Below are positions 17,406-25,462 of a DNA stretch of 64,000 nt, one piece after another. The DNA is from Paraburkholderia solisilvae. GTDB taxonomy: Bacteria > Pseudomonadota > Gammaproteobacteria > Burkholderiales > Burkholderiaceae. The notes under the pieces were generated by a model. It saw only the letters and a program-made list of their open reading frames with translations. It had not been told where the DNA came from and ran no database searches. Each line of letters starts with the position of its first letter. The first letter of the stretch is position 1. The stretch spans positions 1-64,000 of the forward strand of contig NZ_CADIKF010000034.1 of assembly GCF_902859875.1 (NCBI RefSeq), given 5' to 3'. Both the position numbers and the translations under genes were made by a program.

Positions 17406-17672
17406 GGGGGACACCGTCTGTCAGGGGCCGGGGCGGCCGTTAAATCGCGTACTGCGTCGCGTACTGCCGTTTTCTTGTTGCCGGCAGCGGTGTGGGGAAC
17501 GCCGCTGCATCCGCGCGGGAGCCGGGGCAGGCTGCGCCCCGATTCGCCGGAATTCGGAATATACGCGACGAATCAATCAAATAGCAAACAAAACGTGATG
17601 ATCGAACCCCTATTTTCACAATGATGCATCGCGTGATAATTTTATTGGTTCCACATCAAATCGCGGCGGAAG
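17406..17672. other. Upstream region of gltB
   Basis: This holds no credible gene. The distal part (about 17570-17650) is notably AT-rich for this genome and is the likely place for the gltB promoter on the minus strand, but no -35/-10 pair is clear enough to name, and I see no sigma-54 motif. Confidence 0.4.
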
Positions 17673-17695
17673 AAAACGGCATGCGAAGATGCCGT
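17673..17695 (-). terminator. Rho-independent terminator after the RAYT-like gene
   Basis: On the minus strand ACGGCAT, loop CTTCGC and ATGCCGT form a 7-bp stem followed by TTTTCTT. It lies 87 nt past the stop of the RAYT-like gene and before the gltB promoter region, so it should insulate gltB. Confidence 0.75.
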
Positions 17696-17781
17696 CGTTC
17701 CTGTGCAGATCCGTCGATGCCGGCCCGGGAGTTCGCAGCCCGGCGGACGCCGGCTCGACCCGGTCCGGCGTGCCGCGGCGG

Positions 17782-18489
17782 TCACTGGGTCTGCGGCGTC
17801 TCGCGGACTTTGCGCGGCCGCCCGCGCGGCAGCGGCGACACGCGGCGGTTCGCGGCGCGCGCCGCCCATTCGCGATACGTATCGCTGCCGAGCACCCAGC
17901 CTTTGAGTGTCGCCTGCTGCAACTGACTGGCTTCGCGTTCGTCGAGCGGCTGTTCGCATAGCTCGCGATACGCGCGCTGCCGCTCGAACGGCGTATTGCC
18001 GAGCGACCAGTACAACGGATGATCGGTGATCAGGCTATCGAGCGTCAGGCCGATGTGATGACGGTAGCTCGACCACCGGTACTCCTCGGGTGTCGCGACG
18101 AGCTGCCCGCGCACCGGCGACATCTCGACGACCCGGCTCGCAAGCAGAAAGTAGCGCTCGCCCTCGATCACGGTCGCGCGATAGCGGCCTTCCCACAAGG
18201 TGCCGCGTCGCGAGTAGCGACGGTTGAAGTGCGCGACGTAGCGTCGGCCGACGGCCTGCATCGCCTTCGGCAGGCTCGACTCGTCGGTGGGCGTGACGAG
18301 CAGTTGCACCGCGCCCGGCATCAGCGCGTACGCATGAACCGCGAGGTGATGATCGCGTGAAGCCGCCTTCAGGCAATCGATGAAGAGCTCGTAGTCCTGG
18401 TCGTCGACAAACGCGGGCTGCTGGTCGAGTCCGCGCAGGATCACGTGCTGCGGCTGGTCAGGAACATAAAGACGTGCAAGCCGTGCCAT
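17782..18489 (-). CDS. RAYT-like (Y1_Tnp/REP-associated transposase family) protein, catalytic residues apparently lost
   Basis: The 235-aa product has the overall plan of REP-associated tyrosine transposases: QHVILRG near residue 14, a central LMPGAVQLLV (56-65), RRGTLWEGRYRATVI (94-108), VVEMSPVRGQLV (120-131) and WSSYRHHIGL (139-148). In active members the central motif reads about MPNHVHLL; here both HUH histidines are replaced (A60, Q62), and the tyrosine of the usual RYIELNPVRA helix is V120. The tail has an AT-hook-like PRGRPRK. Codon use and GC look like the neighbours, so it is not a recent arrival. It is probably a domesticated DNA- or RNA-binding protein; its function is unknown. 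Confidence 0.8.
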   Translation of the reverse strand: MARLARLYVPDQPQHVILRGLDQQPAFVDDQDYELFIDCLKAASRDHHLAVHAYALMPGAVQLLVTPTDESSLPKAMQAVGRRYVAHFNRRYSRRGTLWEGRYRATVIEGERYFLLASRVVEMSPVRGQLVATPEEYRWSSYRHHIGLTLDSLITDHPLYWSLGNTPFERQRAYRELCEQPLDEREASQLQQATLKGWVLGSDTYREWAARAANRRVSPLPRGRPRKVRETPQTQ

Positions 18490-18621
18490 GCTGGATTATC
18501 CAAATTCGCGTTGGTACATACCCGAAGGTCCGACAGGCGCCACCGGCGCGGCGTTCCGCGCGACGGGCCTGAGCCAGAAACCGCGCATCGTCCAGAGTGA
18601 ACGCTCTAGCCGACGCGTATG

Positions 18622-18634
18622 GTTTGTTTCAAAC
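18622..18634. promoter_or_regulatory. Short palindrome upstream of ompW
   Basis: GTTTG-TTT-CAAAC is a perfect 5-3-5 inverted repeat about 40 nt before the ompW start and just ahead of CATAAT (18643-18648), a possible -10. It could be an operator; no regulator can be named. Confidence 0.35.
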
Positions 18635-18674
18635 GTAGTCTTCATAATGTGCGGGCCTTTCAGGAGGAGCACAT

Positions 18675-19400
18675 ATGAAATTAAAACAGGCCATCACGGG
18701 GGCCGTTGCATTCGCATGCATATCGACTGCAGCTCACGCTCAAACGGCCGGAAGCTTTTACGTCACGACAGGCTGGTTCCATCTTGCGCCTCAGTCCAGT
18801 AGTGATCCGTTGAAGGAGACAAGCGTCGGCGGCACGCCCGTTAACATCACAGCGCCGAACACAGGCGCCAAGATCAGCAGTGCGGATACAGCCGGTTTCA
18901 CCGCGGGCTACTTCATCACCGATCATATCGTCGCGCAGTTCGACATGGGCATTCCACCGACCTTCGACATCAAAGGCACGGGCCAGCTCGAACAGTTCGG
19001 CAAGCTCGGCGAAGCGAAACAGTGGAGCCCTGCGCTGCTGCTCAAGTACTACTTTCTCGCACCGCAATCGAAGTTCCGTCCGTATGTCGGCATCGGCGTG
19101 AGCCGCGTCTGGTTCACCGATGAGAAAATCACGAACGGCGCCTTCGAACAAGCCGTGCTGCATGGTCCGACCACGGTTACCACGGATAGTTCGTGGGCGC
19201 CTGTGTTTAATGCGGGCTTCACGTACGCGTTCACCGAACACTGGTTCGCAGGGTTCTCGATTTCGTATCTGCCGGTCAGCACGACAGCGAAGCTGAATAC
19301 CGCTGCGCAAACGCCGGTCGGCACGCTTAACGTGCAGTCCCAAACCAAGATTCGACTCAACCCGATCGTCACGCTGCTGAGCGTCGGCTATCGGTTCTAA
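18675..19400 (+). CDS. ompW: OmpW-family outer-membrane beta-barrel protein
   Basis: A 241-aa precursor with a Sec signal (residues 1-22, cleavage after AHA). The mature part has alternating aromatic strands, YVGIGVSRVWFTDE, and the family ending LLSVGYRF with terminal Phe, as expected for an 8-stranded barrel inserted by BAM. OmpW proteins form narrow hydrophobic channels and respond to stress, oxygen and iron in other bacteria. It has a textbook AGGAGG 8 nt before ATG and its own terminator, so it is probably monocistronic and strongly translated. Confidence 0.9.
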   Translation: MKLKQAITGAVAFACISTAAHAQTAGSFYVTTGWFHLAPQSSSDPLKETSVGGTPVNITAPNTGAKISSADTAGFTAGYFITDHIVAQFDMGIPPTFDIKGTGQLEQFGKLGEAKQWSPALLLKYYFLAPQSKFRPYVGIGVSRVWFTDEKITNGAFEQAVLHGPTTVTTDSSWAPVFNAGFTYAFTEHWFAGFSISYLPVSTTAKLNTAAQTPVGTLNVQSQTKIRLNPIVTLLSVGYRF

Positions 19401-19431
19401 CCTAGGTTAGACGAGTTTTTCTGCGTTGGAC

Positions 19432-19469
19432 AACGCCGTCGCGCGCTGCGCAGCGGCGTTTTCGTTTTT
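19432..19469 (+). terminator. Rho-independent terminator of ompW
   Basis: AACGCCG and CGGCGTT (19432-19438 and 19454-19460) form the outer stem with GC-rich pairing inside, followed by TTTCGTTTTT. It lies 32 nt after the ompW stop. Confidence 0.85.
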
Positions 19470-19826
19470 GCGCAATCGCACGTCGCGATTGGGGCGTATG
19501 CCTGGTCAACCGTGCAAGCATTGTAAATTTGACGCCCGGCAAGAGTTGCCGCTGAAAATTCTGCTGGATGGCGCAGCCGCGTGCCTTTGCACGCGGCGAA
19601 ACATCGCGGCGCGAGGCAGCGCGCTGCGGCGCTGGCTGCTTGCCGATCGTCTGTTGTGCAATGATCCCTTGGCCTGCGCAACCTGACCGTATGCGTGGCG
19701 CTTCGTCGTGAGCGCTTTCGCTTCGCCCGGCAGGCATCGAAGTTGCGTTCTGTTGGATTTACCGCTGAATTTGCCGTGTCGAACAGCGGGGCCATTCATC
19801 AAACCATCATCATCGACGGAGCGACC
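19470..19826. other. Intergenic region between ompW and the DUF883 gene
   Basis: No credible gene is seen. It includes a perfect 9-bp stem, GCCGCGTGC/GCACGCGGC, with loop CTTT at 19576-19597 and without a following T-run. The structure could belong to a small RNA or a long leader of the next gene; nothing in the sequence decides this. Confidence 0.35.
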
Positions 19827-20204
19827 ATGACAGCACTACCGAATACGCGAGATGCCATCGGCGAATCCTGGACGACCACGGGGCGTCGGGCACGCCGCAT
19901 TGCGCGGCACAGCCGTCACGCCGCGGAAGACATTGCGGCCGAACTGCGCACGCTGATGAACGAACTCGAAAGCACGCTCGGCGACGGCACGCAAGCCGAT
20001 GCGGCAGCGCTGCGCTCGCAGGTGCGCAAACGCCTCGATGACGCGCGCGAGCGGCTCAACGAAACACGCGCTGTCGTGCGCGAGCGTGCGCACGATGCGC
20101 TGGTCGGCGCGGATGAATATGTGCATGAGAACCCGTGGCGTACGCTGGCTGTGGTTGGCGCGGTTGCGCTGATCACAGGCGTGCTGTTGTCGCGCAGCCG
20201 TTGA
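19827..20204 (+). CDS. DUF883 (ElaB/YqjD-like) membrane-anchored protein
   Basis: A 125-aa protein with a long charged helical region (about residues 25-95, many Arg/Glu with heptad-like spacing, likely coiled coil), then HENPWRTLAVVGAVALITGVLL, a single C-terminal membrane segment ending in SRSR. This plan is that of the ElaB/YqjD/DUF883 family. YqjD of E. coli binds ribosomes in stationary phase; that function is not shown for this member. Start at 19827 after GGAGCG; an upstream extension in frame has no family support. Confidence 0.82.
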   Translation: MTALPNTRDAIGESWTTTGRRARRIARHSRHAAEDIAAELRTLMNELESTLGDGTQADAAALRSQVRKRLDDARERLNETRAVVRERAHDALVGADEYVHENPWRTLAVVGAVALITGVLLSRSR

Positions 20205-20415
20205 GGACGCATTGGTGCGGGGTTGATCGCCCATTGTTGGGGCGTTGATACGCGCCGCACGCGGGCCGTGTGTGCGTGCGCCTGAGCGTGCATCCGCGCG
20301 CACGTGCTGACGCTCGATTCTTGTAGCGTGTAGCGCAACCGCCGTGTTGATGCTGATTTCCTCGCTTTGCGCCGGCCGCATGGGCGATGGGCCGGCCGCA
20401 CGAGCGAGCGGCAGG

Positions 20416-21654
20416 TCAATTGTCGTCGACGACGAAAAGCCGCGCGTACTCCTTCAGCGCATAGCGGTCGGTCATGCCCGCGATGTAATGGGCGATGAGG
20501 CGCGCCTGCGTCGACGGGTCCGACGACTGGTAGTTCGGCGGCAGCAGCCGCGCGTCTTCGCTGAACGCGTCGAAAAGGCCGGTCACCACGCGGCGCGCCT
20601 TGCTGGCCATGCGCATCACGCGATAGTGGCGATACAGGTTCTTGAACAGAAAGCGCTTGAGCGCCGTCGCTTGTGCGGACACCGCTTCGCTGTGCGCAAC
20701 GAGCGGCGGCGCGACGCGAACGTCGTCGAGCGAGCGAGGGGCGTGGTGGATCAGATTGCGCGTCGTCGTATCGATCAGATCGACGATCAGCGTATTGATG
20801 ACGCGCCGCACCGTCTCGTGAATCAGGCGGCGCCCTTCGATATGCGGATAGTCGCGGCGCGCGGCGTCGTAGTGCGTGCGCCATAGCTCGACTTCGGCGA
20901 GTTGATCGATCGTGATCAGGCCGGAGCGCAGGCCATCGTCGACGTCATGGTTGTTGTAGGCGATTTCGTCGGCGAGATTCGCGATCTGCGCTTCGATCGA
21001 CGGCTGACGTCCTTGCAGGAAGCGCTCGCCGAGCGCGCCGAGCCGCCGCGCATGGTCGCGCGAGCAGTGCTTGAGAATGCCTTCGCGCGTCTCGAAACAC
21101 AGATTCAGCCCATCGAACGCGCCATAGTGCTCCTCGAGTTCGTCGACGACCGCGAGGCTCTGCAGGTTGTGCTCGAAGCCGCCGTGCGCGCGCATACAGT
21201 CGTTCAGCGCGTCCTGCCCGGCATGGCCGAACGGCGTATGGCCGAGGTCGTGCGCAAGCGATATCGCTTCGACGAGGTCTTCGTTCACCCGCAGGTTACG
21301 CGCGACCGAGCGGGCAATTTGCGCAACTTCGAGACTATGCGTGAGCCGCGTGCGAAACAGATCGCCTTCGTGATTGACGAAAACCTGGGTCTTGTACTCG
21401 AGCCGCCTGAAAGCCGTTGAATGAACGATGCGGTCGCGGTCGCGCTGAAATTCGGTGCGCGCGCTCGGCGGCGCTTCCGGATGGCGGCGTCCGCGCGATT
21501 GCGCGGAATGCGCGGCGTACGGCGCGAGATGCGCCTCCAGCGCAGCGACGGACGGCAGCGACGCCGCGTGGTGCGGCGCGAGATCGGGCGCAAGATCGGA
21601 CGCGGGAAACGCGCGAGGCGCGTCGGACGGATTGTCGCTGGGTCTTTCGGTCAC
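20416..21654 (-). CDS. dgt: Deoxyguanosinetriphosphate triphosphohydrolase-like HD protein
   Basis: An HD-superfamily protein of the dGTPase type 2 group. It has the family block RDRDRIVHSTAFRRLEYKTQ, then TRLTHSLEVAQIARS and ISLAHDLGHTPFGHAG (metal-binding His, His-Asp), and LADEIAYNNHDVDDG. It should hydrolyse dNTPs to nucleoside and triphosphate, but members differ in substrate. I chose GTG at 21654 because GGAGAG lies about 7 nt upstream; this gives 412 aa. In-frame codons further upstream (to 21816) encode unconserved, low-complexity sequence. It is downstream of aroB on the same strand after a repeat-rich gap. Confidence 0.85.
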   Translation of the reverse strand: MTERPSDNPSDAPRAFPASDLAPDLAPHHAASLPSVAALEAHLAPYAAHSAQSRGRRHPEAPPSARTEFQRDRDRIVHSTAFRRLEYKTQVFVNHEGDLFRTRLTHSLEVAQIARSVARNLRVNEDLVEAISLAHDLGHTPFGHAGQDALNDCMRAHGGFEHNLQSLAVVDELEEHYGAFDGLNLCFETREGILKHCSRDHARRLGALGERFLQGRQPSIEAQIANLADEIAYNNHDVDDGLRSGLITIDQLAEVELWRTHYDAARRDYPHIEGRRLIHETVRRVINTLIVDLIDTTTRNLIHHAPRSLDDVRVAPPLVAHSEAVSAQATALKRFLFKNLYRHYRVMRMASKARRVVTGLFDAFSEDARLLPPNYQSSDPSTQARLIAHYIAGMTDRYALKEYARLFVVDDN

Positions 21655-21771
21655 CGGTCTCTCCGGAACATGAACGTGAACGTGACCGCGGCGATTGCGC
21701 CTGAGCGGGTTGGCGTCGGGGCGTGTCGCGTGTCGGATGTCGACGGTTGGCGGCGGCAGCGTCCGTTCAAC

Positions 21772-21829
21772 CGGGCTCATTTGGCTCATTTGGCTCGCTT
21801 GACGCAATCGACGCAATCGACGCGTGTGG
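21772..21829. repeat. Short 9-bp direct repeats upstream of dgt
   Basis: gctcatttg occurs twice in tandem followed by the variant gctcgcttg, and acgcaatcg occurs twice followed by acgcg. They lie in the aroB-dgt gap. No function is evident. Confidence 0.6.
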
Positions 21830-21915
21830 CGCAGTCGGCGCGTCGCTTAGCGTGTGACGGTGCTGCGTATGCCAGGCTGCGTGCGCCATGCTGCGTACCG
21901 TGTGGCGTGCCGACA

Positions 21916-21998
21916 TCGGCGGTCGGCGGTCGGCGGTCGGCGGTCGGCGGTCGGCGGTCGGCGGTCGGCGGTCGGCGGTCGGCGGTCGGCGGTCGGCG
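21916..21998. repeat. Heptanucleotide tandem repeat after aroB
   Basis: Eleven exact copies of tcggcgg and a nearly complete twelfth run without interruption and stop 1 nt short of the aroB TAA codon. The array is in the aroB-dgt gap (21655-21999), which otherwise holds no gene. A 7-bp unit cannot keep a reading frame, in keeping with its noncoding place. Confidence 0.95.
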
Positions 21999-21999
21999 C

Positions 22000-23076
22000 T
22001 TAGACGGTTGCCGCGAGTGTCGCGTTCACTGCATCGTCAGGCGCGCGCGTGATCAACGTCTCGCCGAAGCGCTTGAGCACAATGAACTTGATCTCGCCGG
22101 CTTCCGCCTTCTTGTCGACGCGCATCAGATCCACGTAACGCGCGGCGCCAAGCGCGGGCGCGCGCGTCGGCAAATGCGCGGCCTTGACGAGCGCCACCAG
22201 ACGTTCACGCGACGCGTCGTCAAGATAACCGAGCCGCACCGACAGATCCGCCGCCATCACCATTCCGCAACCGACTGCCTCGCCGTGCAGCCACTCACCG
22301 TAACCGAGACCCGCTTCGATCGCGTGACCGAACGTATGGCCGAAATTGAGGATCGCGCGCAGACCGCCTTCGCGTTCATCGGCCGCGACAACCGATGCCT
22401 TGATTTCACACGACCGTTTGACCGCCTCGGCCAGCGCTTGCGGTTCGCAGCGATTCAACGCGTCGACGTTGGCTTCGATCCAGTCGAAGAACGCCGCATC
22501 CGCGATCGCACCCGTCTTGATCACTTCGGCGATGCCCGCCGCCAGCTCGCGCGGCGGCAGCGTGCGCAGCACGCCAATATCCGCGATCACCGCCTGCGGC
22601 TGGTAGAACGCGCCGATCATGTTCTTGCCGAGCGGATGGTTGATGCCGGTCTTGCCGCCCACCGACGAATCGACCTGCGACAGCAGCGTGGTCGGCACCT
22701 GGATGAACGGCACGCCGCGCATGTAGCACGCGGCAGCGAAGCCGGTCATGTCGCCGATCACCCCGCCGCCCAGCGCGATAAGCGTGGTTTTGCGATCGGC
22801 GCGCGCGCCGAGCAGCGCATCGAAAATCAGATTCAGCGTTTCCCAGTTCTTGTACGCTTCGCCATCCGGCAGCACGACGGTCGATACGCTCTTGCCGAGG
22901 GGGCCGAGCGCGCGGCGGAACGCGTCGCCGTACAGTGGCTCGACGGTCGTATTGGTGACGATCGTCACCGATGAGCCCGCGATATGCGGCGCGAACAGTT
23001 CGGTCTTGCCGATCAGATCGGCGCCGATATGAATCGGGTAGGCGCGTTCGCCCAAATCGACATTGACGGTAATCAT
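22000..23076 (-). CDS. aroB: 3-dehydroquinate synthase AroB
   Basis: The 358-aa enzyme converts DAHP to 3-dehydroquinate, the second step of the shikimate pathway, using NAD and a metal. It shows LPDGEAYKNWETLN, ALGGGVIGDMTGFAA, QVPTTLLSQVDSSVGGKTGINH, and RAILNFGHTFGHAIE with metal-binding histidines. Start at 23076 (MITVNVDLG) matches the usual family start, though ATG at 23088 is possible. It follows aroK by 38 nt. Confidence 0.97.
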   Translation of the reverse strand: MITVNVDLGERAYPIHIGADLIGKTELFAPHIAGSSVTIVTNTTVEPLYGDAFRRALGPLGKSVSTVVLPDGEAYKNWETLNLIFDALLGARADRKTTLIALGGGVIGDMTGFAAACYMRGVPFIQVPTTLLSQVDSSVGGKTGINHPLGKNMIGAFYQPQAVIADIGVLRTLPPRELAAGIAEVIKTGAIADAAFFDWIEANVDALNRCEPQALAEAVKRSCEIKASVVAADEREGGLRAILNFGHTFGHAIEAGLGYGEWLHGEAVGCGMVMAADLSVRLGYLDDASRERLVALVKAAHLPTRAPALGAARYVDLMRVDKKAEAGEIKFIVLKRFGETLITRAPDDAVNATLAATV

Positions 23077-23114
23077 GGAGGGACTCATGGTGCTCACAAT
23101 GCTCATGCTCGCGA

Positions 23115-23666
23115 TTATGACGCAGGAGGTTTGCCGACGCCGGACATCTCGAGCTGCATCAGCACCATGTTGACCAGCCCGTTGACCGACGGACGTCCGG
23201 TTTCGATCACGAAGTGCGCGCATTCGCGATAAAGCGGATCGCGCACTTCATACAGCGCTTCGAGCTTCGCTTTAGGGTCTTCCGTCTGCAGCAGCGGGCG
23301 GTTCTTGTCGCGCCGCGTGCGCAGCCACAAATCGTGCGGATTCGCGCGCAGATAGACGACCAGCCCGCGATTGCGCAGCGCATCGCGATTTTCAGGCCGC
23401 AGAATCGCACCGCCGCCCGTGGCGAGCACGATGCCGCTGCGGCTCGTCAGTTCTTCGATCACCTGCGCTTCGCGTTCGCGAAATCCCGCTTCGCCCTCGA
23501 GCTCGAAAATGACCGGGATGCGAGCGCCCGTGCGCTCCTCGATCTCGTGGTCTGAATCGAAGAACGGACGATCGAGCCGCCGCGCCACGGCGCGGCCGAC
23601 GGTCGTCTTGCCCGCCCCCATGAGCCCTACGAAAAAAACATTGGCGTGTGCGTCCCGCGCTTGCAA
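23115..23666 (-). CDS. aroK: Shikimate kinase AroK
   Basis: Phosphorylates shikimate with ATP. The 183-aa protein has the P-loop GLMGAGKTTVGRAVA (residues 14-28), the shikimate-binding DSDHEIEERTG, FREREAQVI, and TGGGAILRPENRD, plus the lid RDKNRPLL. The start is TTG at 23666 with GAGGA 5 nt upstream; there is no ATG before the P-loop. It lies downstream of pilQ, as in many proteobacteria where pil/hof genes precede aroKB. Confidence 0.96.
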   Translation of the reverse strand: MQARDAHANVFFVGLMGAGKTTVGRAVARRLDRPFFDSDHEIEERTGARIPVIFELEGEAGFREREAQVIEELTSRSGIVLATGGGAILRPENRDALRNRGLVVYLRANPHDLWLRTRRDKNRPLLQTEDPKAKLEALYEVRDPLYRECAHFVIETGRPSVNGLVNMVLMQLEMSGVGKPPAS

Positions 23667-23839
23667 CGGTGTCCTCTTGCTGATCCGGTTGGTTCGTGCC
23701 GCAGCTTACTGTCAAAGCGGCCGGCTTGTCGAGCCTGCGGCCTCATGCGTACGTCATGTGCGCTTCGAGCGCGCCTCACGTGCCGCCCTGCGTGCGCCTC
23801 ACGTGCACCCTGCATGTGGCCGGCCTGCACCCTTACGCG

Positions 23840-25462
23840 TCAATTCATCTGCACAACGGTCGGCGTGATAAAAACGACGAGTTCGCTGCGCGCATCGCGA
23901 TGCGCCCGATGGCGAAAAAATGCGCCTAAAAGCGGTATTTTGCCCAGGACCGGCACACGCGTCACATCGTCGCGATCATCGGTCTCGTAAATGCCGCCGA
24001 TCGACACGGTGCCGCCGTCCTCGACCTGCACGCGCGTTTGCACATGCTTGGTGTTGATCGCGGGCCCCGCCGCAGTCTGCTCGCCCACGCTGTCTTTTGC
24101 GACGTCGAGGTCGAGCACCACTTTGCCGTCCGGCGTGATTTGCGGCTCGACCTCGAGTTTCAGGCTCGCGCGGCGAAACTGCACGCCCGACACGCCCTGA
24201 CCGACCTTCGCCTGATACGGCAGTTCCGTACCTTGCTCGACGATTGCCTTCATCCTGTCCGCTGTGACGACCCGTGGGCTCGACACGATCTGCCCGCGCC
24301 CTTCCGCTTCGAGCGCGCTCAGCTCGAGGTTGATCAGGCGCGTCGCGCGCGCCGCGAAAAGCGTCAGCCCCGCGGTCGCCGCATCGAACCCGGAGATCGG
24401 CCGCGCGGATAGATCCTGGACCGCGCCGTCCTTGCCGCCCACCACGCCGATCGCCGAGCCGTCCTCGCTGGTGCCGACCATCGACAGCTTCACACCGAGG
24501 TTGCGAGAAAACCCTCGCTCGCCTTCGACGATACGCGCTTCGATCATCACCTGGCGCGTCGGCCGGTCGATCGCCGCAATCAGCTGGGTGATTTGCGCGA
24601 GGCGGGCTTCAAGATCGGTGATGAAAAGCAGATTCGTGCGCGCATCGGCCGTCACTGCGCCGCGCTTCGACAACACGCGCTGATTACCGGACGCAGTCAG
24701 CATCTTGCGGACCTCGTCGGCGTGCGCATAGTGCAGCTCGAACGTGCGGCTCGCCAGCGGCTCGAGGTCTGCGCTGCGCGCGTGCGCCTCGAAGCGCTGC
24801 CGCTCGCGCGCGGCAAGTTCGGCAAGCGGCGCGACCCAGATCACGTTGCCGCGCCGCTCCATCGCCAGCCCGCTGACGTCGAGCAGCGTATCGAAAGCGG
24901 TGCGCCACGGCACCTTGTCGAGGTGCAGCGTGACGGCGCCGCGTGCCTTGTCGCTCGCGATGATGTTCAGACCGGTGAATTGCGCGAAAGCGTTCAGTAC
25001 GGCGCCAAGCTCCGCGTGCCGGAAATTGAGCGAGATCGGCCGGTCGGGCGGCAGGTCGTCGGCGTCTGCCGCGCCTCGCGATGCCGAGAGCCGCGCGACC
25101 GGCGCAAGCGGTACCGGCGGTCCTTCCAGTGCGGCTTGCGGGTCTTCTACGCGCGATGCGTCAGGACGCGGTGTCGACCCGCCGCCGGGCGCCGTTTCTC
25201 GCAGCCCGGCATCGTCGGTGTTCCCCGCGACGGACGGTTCGGCAAACGCCTGCGCTTCTGCCGGCCCATCGAGCGCCGTATCCGGGCTGAACGGATTGCG
25301 CACGTCGCCCGACGTGACACGCGGCAACGGCGGTTCACCATACGGTGCGGGCGCATCGTTCAGCGGCAGCGGTTCAGGTAGCGGCGGCAGCGACGCATGC
25401 GCCGCCACCGTCACCATCGACGCCAGCGCAAGCGTCCACTTCGAACGGCGCGCTGCGCTCAT
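23840..25462 (-). CDS. pilQ: PilQ/HofQ-type secretin of the type IV pilus or DNA-uptake machinery
   Basis: A 540-aa outer-membrane secretin. It has a signal peptide (residues 1-23), a Pro-rich linker to about 135, an STN/N0 domain (PISLNFRHAELGAVLNAFAQ onward), a secretin N1 region (TFELHYAHADEVRKMLT), and the C-terminal secretin domain with PTRQVMIEARIVEGE, IVSSPRVVTAD and VPVLGKIPLLGAFF. It lacks the N-terminal AMIN domains of longer PilQ proteins and is closer in size to HofQ. The ATG overlaps the upstream gene by 4 nt. No pilin or motor ATPase genes are in the window. Confidence 0.92.
   Translation of the reverse strand: MSAARRSKWTLALASMVTVAAHASLPPLPEPLPLNDAPAPYGEPPLPRVTSGDVRNPFSPDTALDGPAEAQAFAEPSVAGNTDDAGLRETAPGGGSTPRPDASRVEDPQAALEGPPVPLAPVARLSASRGAADADDLPPDRPISLNFRHAELGAVLNAFAQFTGLNIIASDKARGAVTLHLDKVPWRTAFDTLLDVSGLAMERRGNVIWVAPLAELAARERQRFEAHARSADLEPLASRTFELHYAHADEVRKMLTASGNQRVLSKRGAVTADARTNLLFITDLEARLAQITQLIAAIDRPTRQVMIEARIVEGERGFSRNLGVKLSMVGTSEDGSAIGVVGGKDGAVQDLSARPISGFDAATAGLTLFAARATRLINLELSALEAEGRGQIVSSPRVVTADRMKAIVEQGTELPYQAKVGQGVSGVQFRRASLKLEVEPQITPDGKVVLDLDVAKDSVGEQTAAGPAINTKHVQTRVQVEDGGTVSIGGIYETDDRDDVTRVPVLGKIPLLGAFFRHRAHRDARSELVVFITPTVVQMN

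Noticed and set aside
12840..17624. A plus-strand open frame of about 1594 codons antisense to gltB
   Set aside because: It mirrors gltB codon by codon, is extremely rich in Arg, His and Asp, and has no family motif. It is the usual shadow of a GC-rich gene.
17782..18489. Active insertion sequence of the IS200/IS605 type
   Set aside because: No flanking subterminal palindromes or TnpB are seen, and the HUH and Tyr residues are missing.
19402..19737. A 111-codon minus-strand ORF between ompW and the DUF883 gene
   Set aside because: It spans the ompW terminator, is Arg/Ala-rich, and has no ribosome-binding site or family motif.
21655..21816. Longer dgt start at 21816
   Set aside because: The extra residues are unconserved low-complexity sequence, while GTG at 21654 has a good ribosome-binding site. 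The longer form is not fully excluded.
21916..21998. CRISPR array
   Set aside because: The repeats are 7 bp, directly contiguous and without spacers; it is a simple tandem repeat.
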